Source: Janthinobacterium rivuli (GTDB lineage Bacteria; Pseudomonadota; Gammaproteobacteria; Burkholderiales; Burkholderiaceae_D). From it: a DNA stretch of 64,000 bases. Of this stretch, positions 8,957-16,760 are shown piece after piece; position 1 is the first letter of the stretch; every line of letters starts with the position of its first letter. The stretch lies in NCBI RefSeq assembly GCF_029690045.1, contig NZ_CP121464.1:3844001-3908000 (forward strand), in the 5' to 3' direction. Under the pieces are notes generated by a model. It was not told the DNA's origin and made no database searches. It worked only from the letters and a program-made list of their open reading frames with translations. A program made the translations under genes and the position numbers.

Positions 8957-10167
8957 GCTGCCTCCTTCTCGGTGGTGGCCAGACAGGTTTGCGCCGTCCA
9001 GCCATACAGCCAGGCCAGCGCCTCATAGAATTGCGCGGGCGTGCGGCCGCGCCACAGGTCATTGCGCACCAGGCGTTCGACACCCTTGGCGTGGTACAGC
9101 CGGCCCATTTCGCGCGCCGACAGCACGACCCTCGCCGTGCGGGCGATGCGCGAACGCTGGTACAGCTGGAAGGCGGCGGTCATGTCGAAGCCGCAGGCGC
9201 GCACGGCTTCGCCCAGGGTGACGGCGTCTTCCAGCGCCATGCAGGCGCCCTGCGCCAGGTATTGCAGCATCGGGTGGGCCGAGTCGCCCAGCAGGGTCAT
9301 GCGCTTGGTGCTCCAGTTGGCGACGGGATCGCGGTCGGCCGTGCTCCAGCGTTTCCAGCTGGTCGGCTTGTGCAGCAGCTGGCGCGGCTGATCGTGGACG
9401 CCATCGAAGTAGGACAGCACTTCTTCCTTGCTGCCGTCCGTGACGCTCCACTGTTCCTGCTCGCGGCTGTGGAAGGTCACCACCAGGTTGTATTGCTCGC
9501 CACTGCGCAGCGGGTAGTGCACGAGGTGGCAGTTTGGCCCGGCCCAGACGACGGGCGCATTCCAGCGCAAGTCGGCCGGCATGTCGGCGGCCGGCACCAC
9601 GGCGCGGTAGACCACGTGGCCGGAAACGCGGACCTGGTCACCGACGATGCGCTCGCGGATGACGGACTTGACGCCATCGCAGCCGATCAGCGCATCGGCG
9701 CGGAAGCTGCGCCCCGCCGCATCGAGCACGGTGACGCCGTCCGCATCTTCTTCCACGCTGCTTACGTGCGACGAGGTGACAAACGTGATCAATGGCGAGG
9801 TGCGCACGGCGTCGAGGATGGCGCCGTGGATGTCGGCGCGGTGGATCACGGCGTAGGGATTGGCGAAGCGTTCGCGGAAGGCGGCATCGACGACGAAGGT
9901 GCCCACTTCCGTGGCGTCGACGGCGTCCATCATCACCAGGCGTTCCGTGAACACGGCCTTGGCGCGTGTGCGTTCACCCACGCCCAGCGCGTCGAGCGCG
10001 GCGAAGGCGTTGGGCGCCAGCTGGATGCCTGCGCCGATCTCGCCCAGGGTCGAGGCCTGTTCCAGCACTGTGACGGCCAGCCCCAGGCGCGACAGGGACA
10101 GCGCGGCGGCCATGCCGCCGATGCCGCCGCCGACGATCAGCACGGACGGCTTGTGGGTATGTTCCAT
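8953..10167 (-). CDS. 3-hydroxybenzoate 6-monooxygenase (FAD-dependent)
   Basis: 404 residues of the class A flavoprotein hydroxylase family. The N-terminal Rossmann motif is [21 protein letters not shown], followed by the central [11 protein letters not shown] (DG motif) and C-terminal [20 protein letters not shown] (GD motif). The start was placed at the ATG with ribosome site GGAGGAAAG; a longer frame exists upstream but lacks one. Para-hydroxylation of 3-hydroxybenzoate to gentisate is inferred from the operon; salicylate 5-hydroxylation is normally done by a multicomponent enzyme, which is absent here. Confidence 0.9.
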   Translation of the reverse strand: MEHTHKPSVLIVGGGIGGMAAALSLSRLGLAVTVLEQASTLGEIGAGIQLAPNAFAALDALGVGERTRAKAVFTERLVMMDAVDATEVGTFVVDAAFRERFANPYAVIHRADIHGAILDAVRTSPLITFVTSSHVSSVEEDADGVTVLDAAGRSFRADALIGCDGVKSVIRERIVGDQVRVSGHVVYRAVVPAADMPADLRWNAPVVWAGPNCHLVHYPLRSGEQYNLVVTFHSREQEQWSVTDGSKEEVLSYFDGVHDQPRQLLHKPTSWKRWSTADRDPVANWSTKRMTLLGDSAHPMLQYLAQGACMALEDAVTLGEAVRACGFDMTAAFQLYQRSRIARTARVVLSAREMGRLYHAKGVERLVRNDLWRGRTPAQFYEALAWLYGWTAQTCLATTEKEAA

Positions 10168-10300
10168 TTCTTTCCTCCAATTGATCTGTGTGCTTGCGCG
10201 ATGCACGTTTGCCGTGCTCTTGGTATGGCAAGCAGTGTGCCGACAGGTCAATATTTGGTAAAGCGATGGAATACAATAGCCACAATCAAGTTTTTAAATA

Positions 10301-11209
10301 ATGGTGCTGCCCATGTCGCGCTTCGATATCGAACTGCTGTTCATCTTTGACGAGATCTATAAAAGCCGCAATGTGACGCGCGCGGCGGAAAACCTGGGTT
10401 TGCCGCAATCGACGGTCAGCATCGGCCTGGGGAAATTACGCACGCATTTCGGCGACCGCCTGTTTGCGCGCACCTCGAAAGGCATGGAGCCGACGCCGCG
10501 CGCGCAAAACGCGGTGCAGGACGTGCGCGCCGCGATTGCCGCCTGGCAGCATGCGCTGGCCGACCAGCCCGTGTTCGACCCGGTCGCCAGCACGCGCGAA
10601 TTTGCCCTCTGCATGACGGACATCAGTGAAATCGTGCTGCTGCCCACCCTGCTCAACCATCTGCAGCAGATCGGGCCCGGCATCACCTTGGACGTGTCGA
10701 AGATCGCCACCGACACGCCCGAGCGCCTGGAGGGAGGCGAAGTGGACCTGGCCGTGGGCTTCATGCCGCATCTGGAATCGGGGTTTTATCAGCAGAAACT
10801 GTTCGACCAGCACTTTGTCTGCCTGGTGGCCAGCAGCCACCCGCGCATCCGCGACACGATGACGGTGGAAGAATTCCTGCAGGAGGGGCATATCGAAGTG
10901 AAAAGCTCGGGCACGGGCCATTCCATCGTGGAAAAAGTGCTGGCGACGGCTGGCGTGCAGCGGCGCATCGTGCTGAAACTGCCCAGTTTCCTCGGTGTGT
11001 CGCGCATCGTCGCCGAAACCGAGTACATCGTCACGGTACCGTACCGCTACGCGCTGCAGATGCAGGACCACGAAGCGTTCCGCATCCTGCCCCTGCCCGT
11101 GCAACTGCCCAGCTTTTCAGTCAAGCAGCACTGGCACGAGCGCTACCATGAAGATGCGTCGAACCGCTGGCTGCGCCAGACGATGGCGCAGCTGTTTGGG
11201 GCGGCTTGA
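10301..11209 (+). CDS. LysR-family regulator of the gentisate operon
   Basis: About 302 residues. The N-terminal winged helix-turn-helix reads FDIELLFIFDEIYKSRNVTR, then AAENLGLPQSTVSIGLGKLR. The rest is the periplasmic-binding-like co-inducer domain. It is divergent from the hydroxylase gene with a 133-base shared promoter region, the standard LysR arrangement, so activation of the operon by hydroxybenzoate or gentisate is likely. An ATG 12 bases further in (10313, MSRFD) is an equally possible start; neither has a strong ribosome site. The gene ends 6 bases from the convergent HxlR gene. Confidence 0.9.
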   Translation: MVLPMSRFDIELLFIFDEIYKSRNVTRAAENLGLPQSTVSIGLGKLRTHFGDRLFARTSKGMEPTPRAQNAVQDVRAAIAAWQHALADQPVFDPVASTREFALCMTDISEIVLLPTLLNHLQQIGPGITLDVSKIATDTPERLEGGEVDLAVGFMPHLESGFYQQKLFDQHFVCLVASSHPRIRDTMTVEEFLQEGHIEVKSSGTGHSIVEKVLATAGVQRRIVLKLPSFLGVSRIVAETEYIVTVPYRYALQMQDHEAFRILPLPVQLPSFSVKQHWHERYHEDASNRWLRQTMAQLFGAA

Positions 11210-11215
11210 AGTGAT

Positions 11216-11704
11216 TTAGTCGCCGGACAGCAACTGGTTCGCCGTCCGGGCGTCAAACGCCAGCCGCGCCGCATCGATGGCGTCGCGATGGCCATGTGCC
11301 CAGGCGCCCAGCGCGCTGATGGGGATCAATAGCGAGCGGCCCAGGTCCGTCAAGGCGTAGTCGACGCGCGGCGGCACGGTGGGAAATACGGTGCGCGTGA
11401 CCAGGCCGTCGCGTTCCAGCCCGCGCAGGGTCAACGTCAGCATGCGCTGCGAGATGCCGCCGATCAGGCGGCGCATCTCGTTGAAGCGCTTGGTGCCATT
11501 GCCGAGCAATATCACCACCATCACGCTCCATTTGTCGCCCACGCGCGTGAGGATATCCGTGATCGGGCGGCAGGAAGCGGCCACGCCCGCATGGCCGCCC
11601 TCGTCGCGCATGCGCCGTTCCAGCTCCGCTCCTTGCGCGGCGGCGTCGCCCATAGTCACATCCGTGTGCCCCAGTGTGGAAAAAGTGCCTTCTTGTGCGT
11701 TCAT
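11216..11704 (-). CDS. HxlR-family winged-helix regulator
   Basis: 162 residues. The HxlR domain occupies roughly residues 45-140: CRPITDILTRVGDKWSVMVV, RFNEMRRLIGGISQRMLTLT, LRGLERDGLVTR. The single Cys just before the domain is the redox/thiol-sensing position seen in QorR/HypR-type members. It is divergent from an azoreductase gene, a pairing common in this family, where electrophiles or oxidants relieve repression of quinone- or azo-reducing enzymes. A much longer frame reading upstream through the azoreductase is antisense and is not used. Confidence 0.9.
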   Translation of the reverse strand: MNAQEGTFSTLGHTDVTMGDAAAQGAELERRMRDEGGHAGVAASCRPITDILTRVGDKWSVMVVILLGNGTKRFNEMRRLIGGISQRMLTLTLRGLERDGLVTRTVFPTVPPRVDYALTDLGRSLLIPISALGAWAHGHRDAIDAARLAFDARTANQLLSGD

Positions 11705-11738
11705 TTGATAGTCACTATATTTAACTCGGTTACAAAAA

Positions 11739-11761
11739 CATACCACCCGATCATACCACCC
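11739..11761. promoter_or_regulatory. Tandem CATACCACCC repeats in the HxlR/azoR divergent promoter
   Basis: CATACCACCC occurs at 11739-11748 and again at 11752-11761 (13-base period), just upstream of the azoR ribosome site. In addition AAGAAGGCAC at the azoR ribosome site is the exact inverted complement of GTGCCTTCTT at the start of the HxlR coding region. Either could be part of the HxlR operator; which, if any, cannot be told from sequence. Confidence 0.35.
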
Positions 11762-11773
11762 AAGAAGGCACAC

Positions 11774-12346
11774 ATGAACATCCTGCACATCGATTCGAGC
11801 ATCCTCGGCGAGCATTCCCTCAGCCGCCAATTGTCCGCCGCCATCATCGCCCGCCTGCAAGCGGCCGCGCCCGGCGCCACCGTCCAGTATCATGACCTGG
11901 CCGCGCAACCGTTGCCGCAATTTACGGCAGCCCCCAGCGCCGCCGACGGCGCAGCGCTGGCCGGCGCGCTCGAGCAAGTGCTGGCCGCCGACGTCATCGT
12001 CATCGGCGCGCCCATGTACAACTTCGCCATCCCCAGCCAGCTCAAATCGTGGCTCGATGCGCTCGCCGTGCCCGGCAAAACCTTCCAGTACGGCGCCAAC
12101 GGCCCCGAAGGCTTGTTGGGCAGCAAGCGCGTGATCATCGCCTCGACGCGCGGCGGCTATTACGGCGCCGACACGCCGATGGCGGCCCTGGAACACCAGG
12201 AAAGCCATCTGCGCGCCTTCCTCGGTTTCCTCGGCGTCACGCAAATCGAGATCGTGCGCGCCGAAGGCGTCAAGGTCAGCGACGCAGCCCGAGAGCAAGC
12301 CTTGGCGGGGGCCTTCGAGCAGATCGGGGCGCTGCAAGCCGCGTAA
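11774..12346 (+). CDS. azoR: FMN-dependent NADH:quinone oxidoreductase / azoreductase
   Basis: 190 residues, flavodoxin-like fold. Family motifs: NILHIDSSILGEHSLSRQLS (phosphate-binding start), APMYNFAIPSQLKSWLDALA and RGGYYGADTP. Start at the ATG preceded by AAGAAGG; longer upstream frames are antisense to the HxlR gene. AzoR-type enzymes use NADH for two-electron reduction of quinones and azo dyes, avoiding semiquinone radicals. Divergence from the HxlR gene suggests induction by quinones or electrophiles, relevant next to an aromatic degradation operon. Confidence 0.93.
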   Translation: MNILHIDSSILGEHSLSRQLSAAIIARLQAAAPGATVQYHDLAAQPLPQFTAAPSAADGAALAGALEQVLAADVIVIGAPMYNFAIPSQLKSWLDALAVPGKTFQYGANGPEGLLGSKRVIIASTRGGYYGADTPMAALEHQESHLRAFLGFLGVTQIEIVRAEGVKVSDAAREQALAGAFEQIGALQAA

Positions 12347-12350
12347 GGAG

Positions 12351-12388
12351 TGCCGGCTGCGCCGCAAGCCGTCGCGGCGCAGCCGGCA
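12351..12388 (+). repeat. 15-bp perfect GC-rich hairpin downstream of azoR
   Basis: Arms 12351-12365 and 12374-12388 are perfect 15-base inverted complements (TGCCGGCTGCGCCGC) around an 8-base loop. No T-tract follows on either strand, so it is not a classical intrinsic terminator; it could stabilise the azoR transcript or act with Rho. Confidence 0.6.
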
Positions 12389-12439
12389 AGGAAGCGCCAG
12401 ATGCGCTAAGCTGCCGGCACCCCAACCACAAGGACTTCC

Positions 12440-12727
12440 ATGACCCTGATCATCGTCGCCACCATCGATGCCCAAGCCCAACATATCGACGCCGTGCGCG
12501 CCGCCCTGGAAGCCGTCGTGGCACCGAGCCGCGCGGAAAGCGGCTGCCTGCGCTACGAACTGCACCTCGACAACAAGATACCCACGCGCTTCATCATGCT
12601 GGAGGAATGGACCGACAAGGCCGCCCACACGGGGCATGAAGCGACACCGCACTTCAAGACGCTGGTCGCCGCCGTGGGCGACAAGATCGTCAACATCGAC
12701 ATCGCGGAATTGAGCAAGCTGAAGTAA
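12440..12727 (+). CDS. Antibiotic biosynthesis monooxygenase (ABM/YgiN-like) protein
   Basis: 95 residues, the length of a single ABM ferredoxin-like domain. It contains IIVATIDAQAQHIDAVRAAL, SRAESGCLRYELH and FIMLEEWTDKAAHTGHE, all typical. Relatives such as YgiN oxidise quinols without a cofactor. It is codirectional with azoR after a 93-base gap containing a strong hairpin, so a joint role in quinone cycling is plausible but not shown. Confidence 0.88.
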   Translation: MTLIIVATIDAQAQHIDAVRAALEAVVAPSRAESGCLRYELHLDNKIPTRFIMLEEWTDKAAHTGHEATPHFKTLVAAVGDKIVNIDIAELSKLK

Positions 12728-12764
12728 CGGCCGGCGCGCCGCGCAAGCGCGCGGCCATCTTGGC

Positions 12765-12791
12765 AAGTTGCCATCTATAATATGGCAACTT
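12765..12791 (+). terminator. Terminator-like dyad enclosing a TATAAT
   Basis: AAGTTGCCAT (12765-12774) and ATGGCAACTT (12782-12791) are perfect 10-base arms around CTATAAT, followed by TTTCTTT. It could terminate the preceding monooxygenase transcript. The loop is also a consensus -10, so it may instead be an operator over the promoter of the following exported-protein pair. Confidence 0.5.
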
Positions 12792-12797
12792 TTCTTT

Positions 12798-13373
12798 ATG
12801 GCCATCATGACTCCATTTTCCTGCATACGCGGCGCCGTAGCGGCAGCCGCCCTGACAATTTGCGCTTGCGCCTCGGCGCAAGCTCCCCTGACCAAGCTGG
12901 TAGGCGAATACAACCTGGCCTCGTCGGCGACCGTGCCGGCCAGCACCTGGGGATACGCCAAAGGACGCATTTCGGTCAAGCAACTCGACGAGCGGCACCT
13001 GCTGATCGCCCTGTCCTGCGAATGGAAACGCGAGCCGAAGGCCGTCTGCGGCGATTATTTCTATGCCCAGCAGCGCGACGACGGCCTGTATCTGCAGGAC
13101 ATGAATACCTTCGCCATGCGCGTGTACTTCGACCCCGCCTCACGCAAGCTCACCATCATCTCGCGCGGCGCCGACGCCAAACAGAGCGTGCGGCACGACG
13201 TGTTCGCCGCCACGACGGCGCCGCTTACGGATCCCGCCCTCGTGCGGCGCATGAAGCGCGAGCTGTCGAATGCCGACAGCAAGGAAAACCGGCGCGTGTT
13301 CGGGCCCTACACCAAGTGGGCCTACCAGGAAAACCGCATCGAGTTCCAGCGCCAGGACTTGACGGCACCATGA
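12798..13373 (+). CDS. Exported protein of unknown function
   Basis: 191 residues from the first ATG after the dyad; MTPF at 12807 is an alternative and neither has a clear ribosome site. A signal peptide is visible (ten hydrophobic residues around AAAALTICACASAQA). The mature part is a mixed alpha/beta sequence with KLVGEYNLASSATVPASTWG and two Cys about a dozen residues apart (LSCEWKREPKAVCGDYF), probably a disulfide in the periplasm. No family is recognised. Its TGA overlaps the next ATG (ATGA), so it is coupled to that second exported protein. Confidence 0.75.
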   Translation: MAIMTPFSCIRGAVAAAALTICACASAQAPLTKLVGEYNLASSATVPASTWGYAKGRISVKQLDERHLLIALSCEWKREPKAVCGDYFYAQQRDDGLYLQDMNTFAMRVYFDPASRKLTIISRGADAKQSVRHDVFAATTAPLTDPALVRRMKRELSNADSKENRRVFGPYTKWAYQENRIEFQRQDLTAP

Positions 13374-14104
13374 TGCCGCGCCTGATCCAGCCCCTGCGCC
13401 GCCAGTTGCTGCGCCTCGCCGGTGTCCTGCTGTGTTCGCCCGTGCTTGCACGCGCGGCAGACAAGGACCTGCCGAACACCGTGCATCAGCGCATCCTGGC
13501 CACCATCGACGCTCCGCTGCCGAAAATACTCAATGTGCAGCATCTGGCGCTGATACGGCGCTTCAACATCGGCTGGTCGCCTGTGGAAAGCGGCGCGCCC
13601 ATGCTCAATCCGGCCTACCCGCTGGGCAAGGGCGACACCCTGCAACTGGCCATGCAGGCCATCGCCAGCAAGGATGCGGCGCTGGCCGCGCAACGCCTGA
13701 TGGAAGCGGCGCTGCTGCTGCCCCACTTCGTGCAGATGGCCGACCTGAAGCCAGGCAGCTATGCCAACGGCAAGGCGCCGTTCGCCCTGACCAGGCAGCA
13801 TCTGACACTGCTGCGGCAACAGTCGTGGATGTCGCTGGAAATGCTGGGCATGGCGGCGGAAGACTACCTGGCCGAAGGCTATTGGCCCACCCCGTCCGTG
13901 GACGGCAAGCGGCCGTATGGCGACTTCACGAATTACCCGGTCGAAATGGCGCAAGCGCTGGGCCTGCCAGTGCGCAAGGAAGCGAACGGCAACCTGGCCA
14001 TCACGCCGCAGTTGAGAACGGAACTGAAAACGCTGCACCAGCAGACCATGGCGGCGCTGCAAGTGTTTGTGCGCGAAGCGGGCTTGCGGCGCAATACGGT
14101 CTGA
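13370..14104 (+). CDS. Exported protein of unknown function, coupled to the preceding gene
   Basis: 244 residues starting MMPRLIQPLRRQLLRLAGVL with a signal peptide cleaved near ARAADKD. The mature part is helical and rich in Leu/Ala/Gln (QRLMEAALLLPHFVQMADLK), with YWPTPSVDGKRPYGDFTNYP in the middle and no recognised domain. A longer upstream frame is an out-of-frame shadow of the preceding gene. The ATGA overlap and shared secretion signal suggest the two proteins act together in the periplasm. Confidence 0.75.
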   Translation: MMPRLIQPLRRQLLRLAGVLLCSPVLARAADKDLPNTVHQRILATIDAPLPKILNVQHLALIRRFNIGWSPVESGAPMLNPAYPLGKGDTLQLAMQAIASKDAALAAQRLMEAALLLPHFVQMADLKPGSYANGKAPFALTRQHLTLLRQQSWMSLEMLGMAAEDYLAEGYWPTPSVDGKRPYGDFTNYPVEMAQALGLPVRKEANGNLAITPQLRTELKTLHQQTMAALQVFVREAGLRRNTV

Positions 14105-14135
14105 CACGCAGGCAGCCTGGACGGGCGCAATGGAA

Positions 14136-14381
14136 CTACCCTTTTTCAATTCCGATCATTTTTGGCGGCGACGGGTCTTTTCTGCGCTCGCATACCAATA
14201 CGCGCAATGCGACAGATAGCGGCACGCCATTTGTGTGCAAATATTTGGCTGCCACGGCGGTGCCAAGCATTTCCTGGAAAATAATCGCCACATCTATTTT
14301 TTGTGCCATCAATGCATCGATCCGCCTGGGATGATCAAGCGCCACCTGCGCGAGGTCACCGATGTAATTTTTATTTACCAT
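14136..14381 (-). CDS. Small protein of unknown function
   Basis: 81 residues, MVNKNYIGDLAQVALDHPRR at the start, then IDALMAQKIDVAIIFQEMLG. It has balanced protein-like composition and codon use unlike the AT-rich DNA just upstream. No signal peptide or recognised domain. It is convergent with the exported-protein pair. I keep it because its frame is open with a natural start and the opposite frames are weaker; it could still be a chance frame. Confidence 0.5.
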   Translation of the reverse strand: MVNKNYIGDLAQVALDHPRRIDALMAQKIDVAIIFQEMLGTAVAAKYLHTNGVPLSVALRVLVCERRKDPSPPKMIGIEKG

Positions 14382-14824
14382 GTAAATTCATGTCAAGTAT
14401 GGGACAAGCACCGTATGCTCCCGCTTCAGCCTGCCGCAATTCGACAGACCGCCTTGATTGATCCTTTTCCAGTACCAAGTATTTTTTATTTCTTCAAGCA
14501 GACATCACTCACTGAACCACTGCTGACCCCATATCCTAGCAGTAAGAATATATTCTAAAATCAATACACAAAAAACATTGACTTATATCAACTCAGATAA
14601 TGCAGCAGGCTTGGAATTGCAAAAATATAAAATCAATATTCCATTGGGAAATAATTTACCGCCCACAAGAAACATTAATTCCCATATGGAATTTATTTTA
14701 TTTATAATAATATAAATTTCCCAGTGAAATTTTTAACAGACGAGCGATTCCTTCGTGCGCTAGAGAAAATTTTTATATAGTAATATTTAAAAGATATTCA
14801 AAGCATTTTGGGCGAGCATTCCGG
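14382..14824. other. AT-rich non-coding stretch with nested inverted repeats
   Basis: No convincing gene in 443 bases. The DNA is markedly AT-rich compared with the GC-rich surroundings. TTCCATTGGGAAAT at 14639-14652 pairs with ATTTCCCAGTGAAA at 14716-14729 (12 of 14 plus one G-T), and inside that AATTCC at 14677-14682 pairs with GGAATT at 14688-14693. It may be a degraded mobile-element end, a structured RNA or an imported segment. Confidence 0.55.
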
Positions 14825-15085
14825 ATGGTAAAAAAAAGAAACACTTCATACGTCATCGAGTTTACGCAGCGAACGACGCGGGTATTAAGGTCGCTCAATG
14901 TTGAGTCTGGACGGATGAAGATTGATATCAAAGACACGGCGATGCCGTTCGACACGCGTATAGTCGATGCCTGGGTCAGCATCGAAGACGGCATCCTGTG
15001 GCTGGAGCATGAAACGGGAGAGGACTATTCGGTGAAGATCAGGCTTGCCACGGTGCTACGCTGGTCACGTGAGCCCAAATGGTAA
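14825..15085 (+). CDS. Small protein of unknown function
   Basis: 86 residues with a basic N-terminus (MVKKRNTSYVIEFTQRTTRV) and a beta-rich acidic C-terminal half (DAWVSIEDGILWLEHETGED). GGGCGAG lies about 10 bases before the start. No known domain recognised. It borders the AT-rich patch but its own codon use is near the local norm. It might be a DNA- or RNA-binding cargo gene; that is a guess. Confidence 0.5.
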   Translation: MVKKRNTSYVIEFTQRTTRVLRSLNVESGRMKIDIKDTAMPFDTRIVDAWVSIEDGILWLEHETGEDYSVKIRLATVLRWSREPKW

Positions 15086-15179
15086 GCAGACTGCCGGCCC
15101 CACGCGGCACTTTTCCAGTTGGACTGCCACCGTGCGGGAAGCGGGCTTGAGGCGCAATGCCTTGCCATAAGCAGGGGTA

Positions 15180-16721
15180 TTACAAGGCATCGAGGTTTGC
15201 CAGCATCTTGCGCGCCTGTTCCTTGAAATCGGCGATTGCCGCCTCGTCCATCTTCTCCAGCTGGCGATACGCCATGCCTATGCGGGGATTGCGTTCCAAT
15301 GTGTCCGCGTTGCGATGGAAAAAATCCCAGTACAGGGCATTGAAGGGACAGGCGCGCTCGCCGATGCGCGCCTTTTTATCGTAATGGCAGCCCTTGCAAT
15401 AATCGCCCATGCGGTCGATATACGCGGCGCTGGAGACATACGGCTTGGTGGCCAGCAGCCCGCCATCGGCGAACTGGCTCATGCCGACGGTGTTGGGCAG
15501 TTCCACCCACTCGAAGGCATCGATATAAATGCCCAGGTACCAGCCATGCACCCTGGCAGGATCGAGACCGGCCAGCAGCGCGAAATTGCCGATCACCATC
15601 AGGCGCTGGATGTGATGCGCATGCGCCTGGTCCAGCGACTGGGTGATCGCCTGCGACAGGCAATGCATCTTCGTCTTGCCATCCCAGAACCATGCCGGCA
15701 GCGGGCGCGCATGGCCAAAGAAATTCTTCTCGGCATACCCAGGCATATGGGCCCAATACACGCCGCGCACATATTCGCGCCATCCCAGTATCTGGCGTAT
15801 AAAACCCTCGACCGCGGCCAGCGGCGCATGGCCCGCCTGATAAGCCGCTTGCGCCCTGGCGACGACTTCGCGCGGGTTGAGCATTTTCACGTTCAGCGCG
15901 AACGACAGCAGGGAATGAAACAAGCGCCACGCCTTGACGCTCATCGCATCCTGGAAGTCGCCAAAATGCGGCAAGGCCCGCACAATGAAGGCATCGAGCT
16001 GCTGTAGCGCTTCATCCCGGTTCAGCGCCCACGCCAGCCGGTCGGCATGCGGCGCGCCGAAGCTCTTCACGCCTGCGGCAACGATGCTTTGCCATAGCCG
16101 AGAATGGTCATGCACGGTGCGCGGATCCTGCGGCTCGGCGGGCGTGCCGCGCCAGGGCTTGCGGTTATCGTGGTCGAAGTTCCACTGGCCGCCGACGGGC
16201 TTTTTCGCGTCTTCCATCAGCACCTGATGCGTGCTGCGCATCTGGCGGTAGAAAAACTCCATCAGCCATTGCTTGCGTCCGGCGAAAATATCGGCAGCCT
16301 CGTGGCGGGCCGTGTAGAAATGGTCGCTGTCGACCATCAGCCATGGAATGCGCGAACGGCGCCCGGCCTGGTACAACTGCTGGTCGAGGCGCCACTCGTC
16401 GGGCGCCTGGTATTCGAAGGCGGCGGCGTCATAGTGGCGTATCAGCGCTTCGATATTCTCCGGTATCGACAGCGTGCTTTCCACGTCGTCGATGGCGATG
16501 TAATGCACGGTGTGGCCAAGCTGGCGCAACTGGCGCGCCAGCTCGCGCATGGCAGCGAAGATCGCCAGGATTTTCTGCGCATGATGCAGCACATAATCGG
16601 TTTCTTGCCGCACCTCCATCAAGACATAGATGGTGGCGCCATCAAGCTCGGTGAACCAGCGATGCCGTGCATTGAGCTGGTCACCGAGTATCAGGCGCAG
16701 CGTGGGCTTCGGTGAGGTCAT
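15180..16721 (-). CDS. Iron-sulfur photolyase/cryptochrome (FeS-BCP, PhrB-like, probable (6-4) photolyase)
   Basis: 513 residues. The N-terminal Rossmann antenna domain begins LRLILGDQLNARHRWF; the C-terminal FAD-binding helical domain contains LGWREYVRGVYWAHMPGYAE and EWVELPNTVGMSQFADGGLL. Near the end, YCKGCHYDKKARIGERACPF supplies Cys residues of a 4Fe-4S cluster, the mark of the FeS-BCP group. Known members repair (6-4) photoproducts using light. The start is the ATG of MTSPKPTLR; a TTG five codons upstream is less likely. It follows the penicillin-binding protein by 39 bases on the same strand. Confidence 0.92.
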   Translation of the reverse strand: MTSPKPTLRLILGDQLNARHRWFTELDGATIYVLMEVRQETDYVLHHAQKILAIFAAMRELARQLRQLGHTVHYIAIDDVESTLSIPENIEALIRHYDAAAFEYQAPDEWRLDQQLYQAGRRSRIPWLMVDSDHFYTARHEAADIFAGRKQWLMEFFYRQMRSTHQVLMEDAKKPVGGQWNFDHDNRKPWRGTPAEPQDPRTVHDHSRLWQSIVAAGVKSFGAPHADRLAWALNRDEALQQLDAFIVRALPHFGDFQDAMSVKAWRLFHSLLSFALNVKMLNPREVVARAQAAYQAGHAPLAAVEGFIRQILGWREYVRGVYWAHMPGYAEKNFFGHARPLPAWFWDGKTKMHCLSQAITQSLDQAHAHHIQRLMVIGNFALLAGLDPARVHGWYLGIYIDAFEWVELPNTVGMSQFADGGLLATKPYVSSAAYIDRMGDYCKGCHYDKKARIGERACPFNALYWDFFHRNADTLERNPRIGMAYRQLEKMDEAAIADFKEQARKMLANLDAL

Positions 16722-16760
16722 GATTATTCTTTGCAATGGTTGAAATCGCCATGGCGGCGC

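Noticed and set aside
12351..12388. Intrinsic terminator behind azoR
   Set aside because: Perfect hairpin but no T-tract on either side, so listed only as a repeat.
11705..12979. 587-residue minus-strand frame extending the HxlR gene
   Set aside because: It is antisense to azoR and the ABM gene, Arg/Gly-rich, and the HxlR protein has its own start at 11704 near the promoter.
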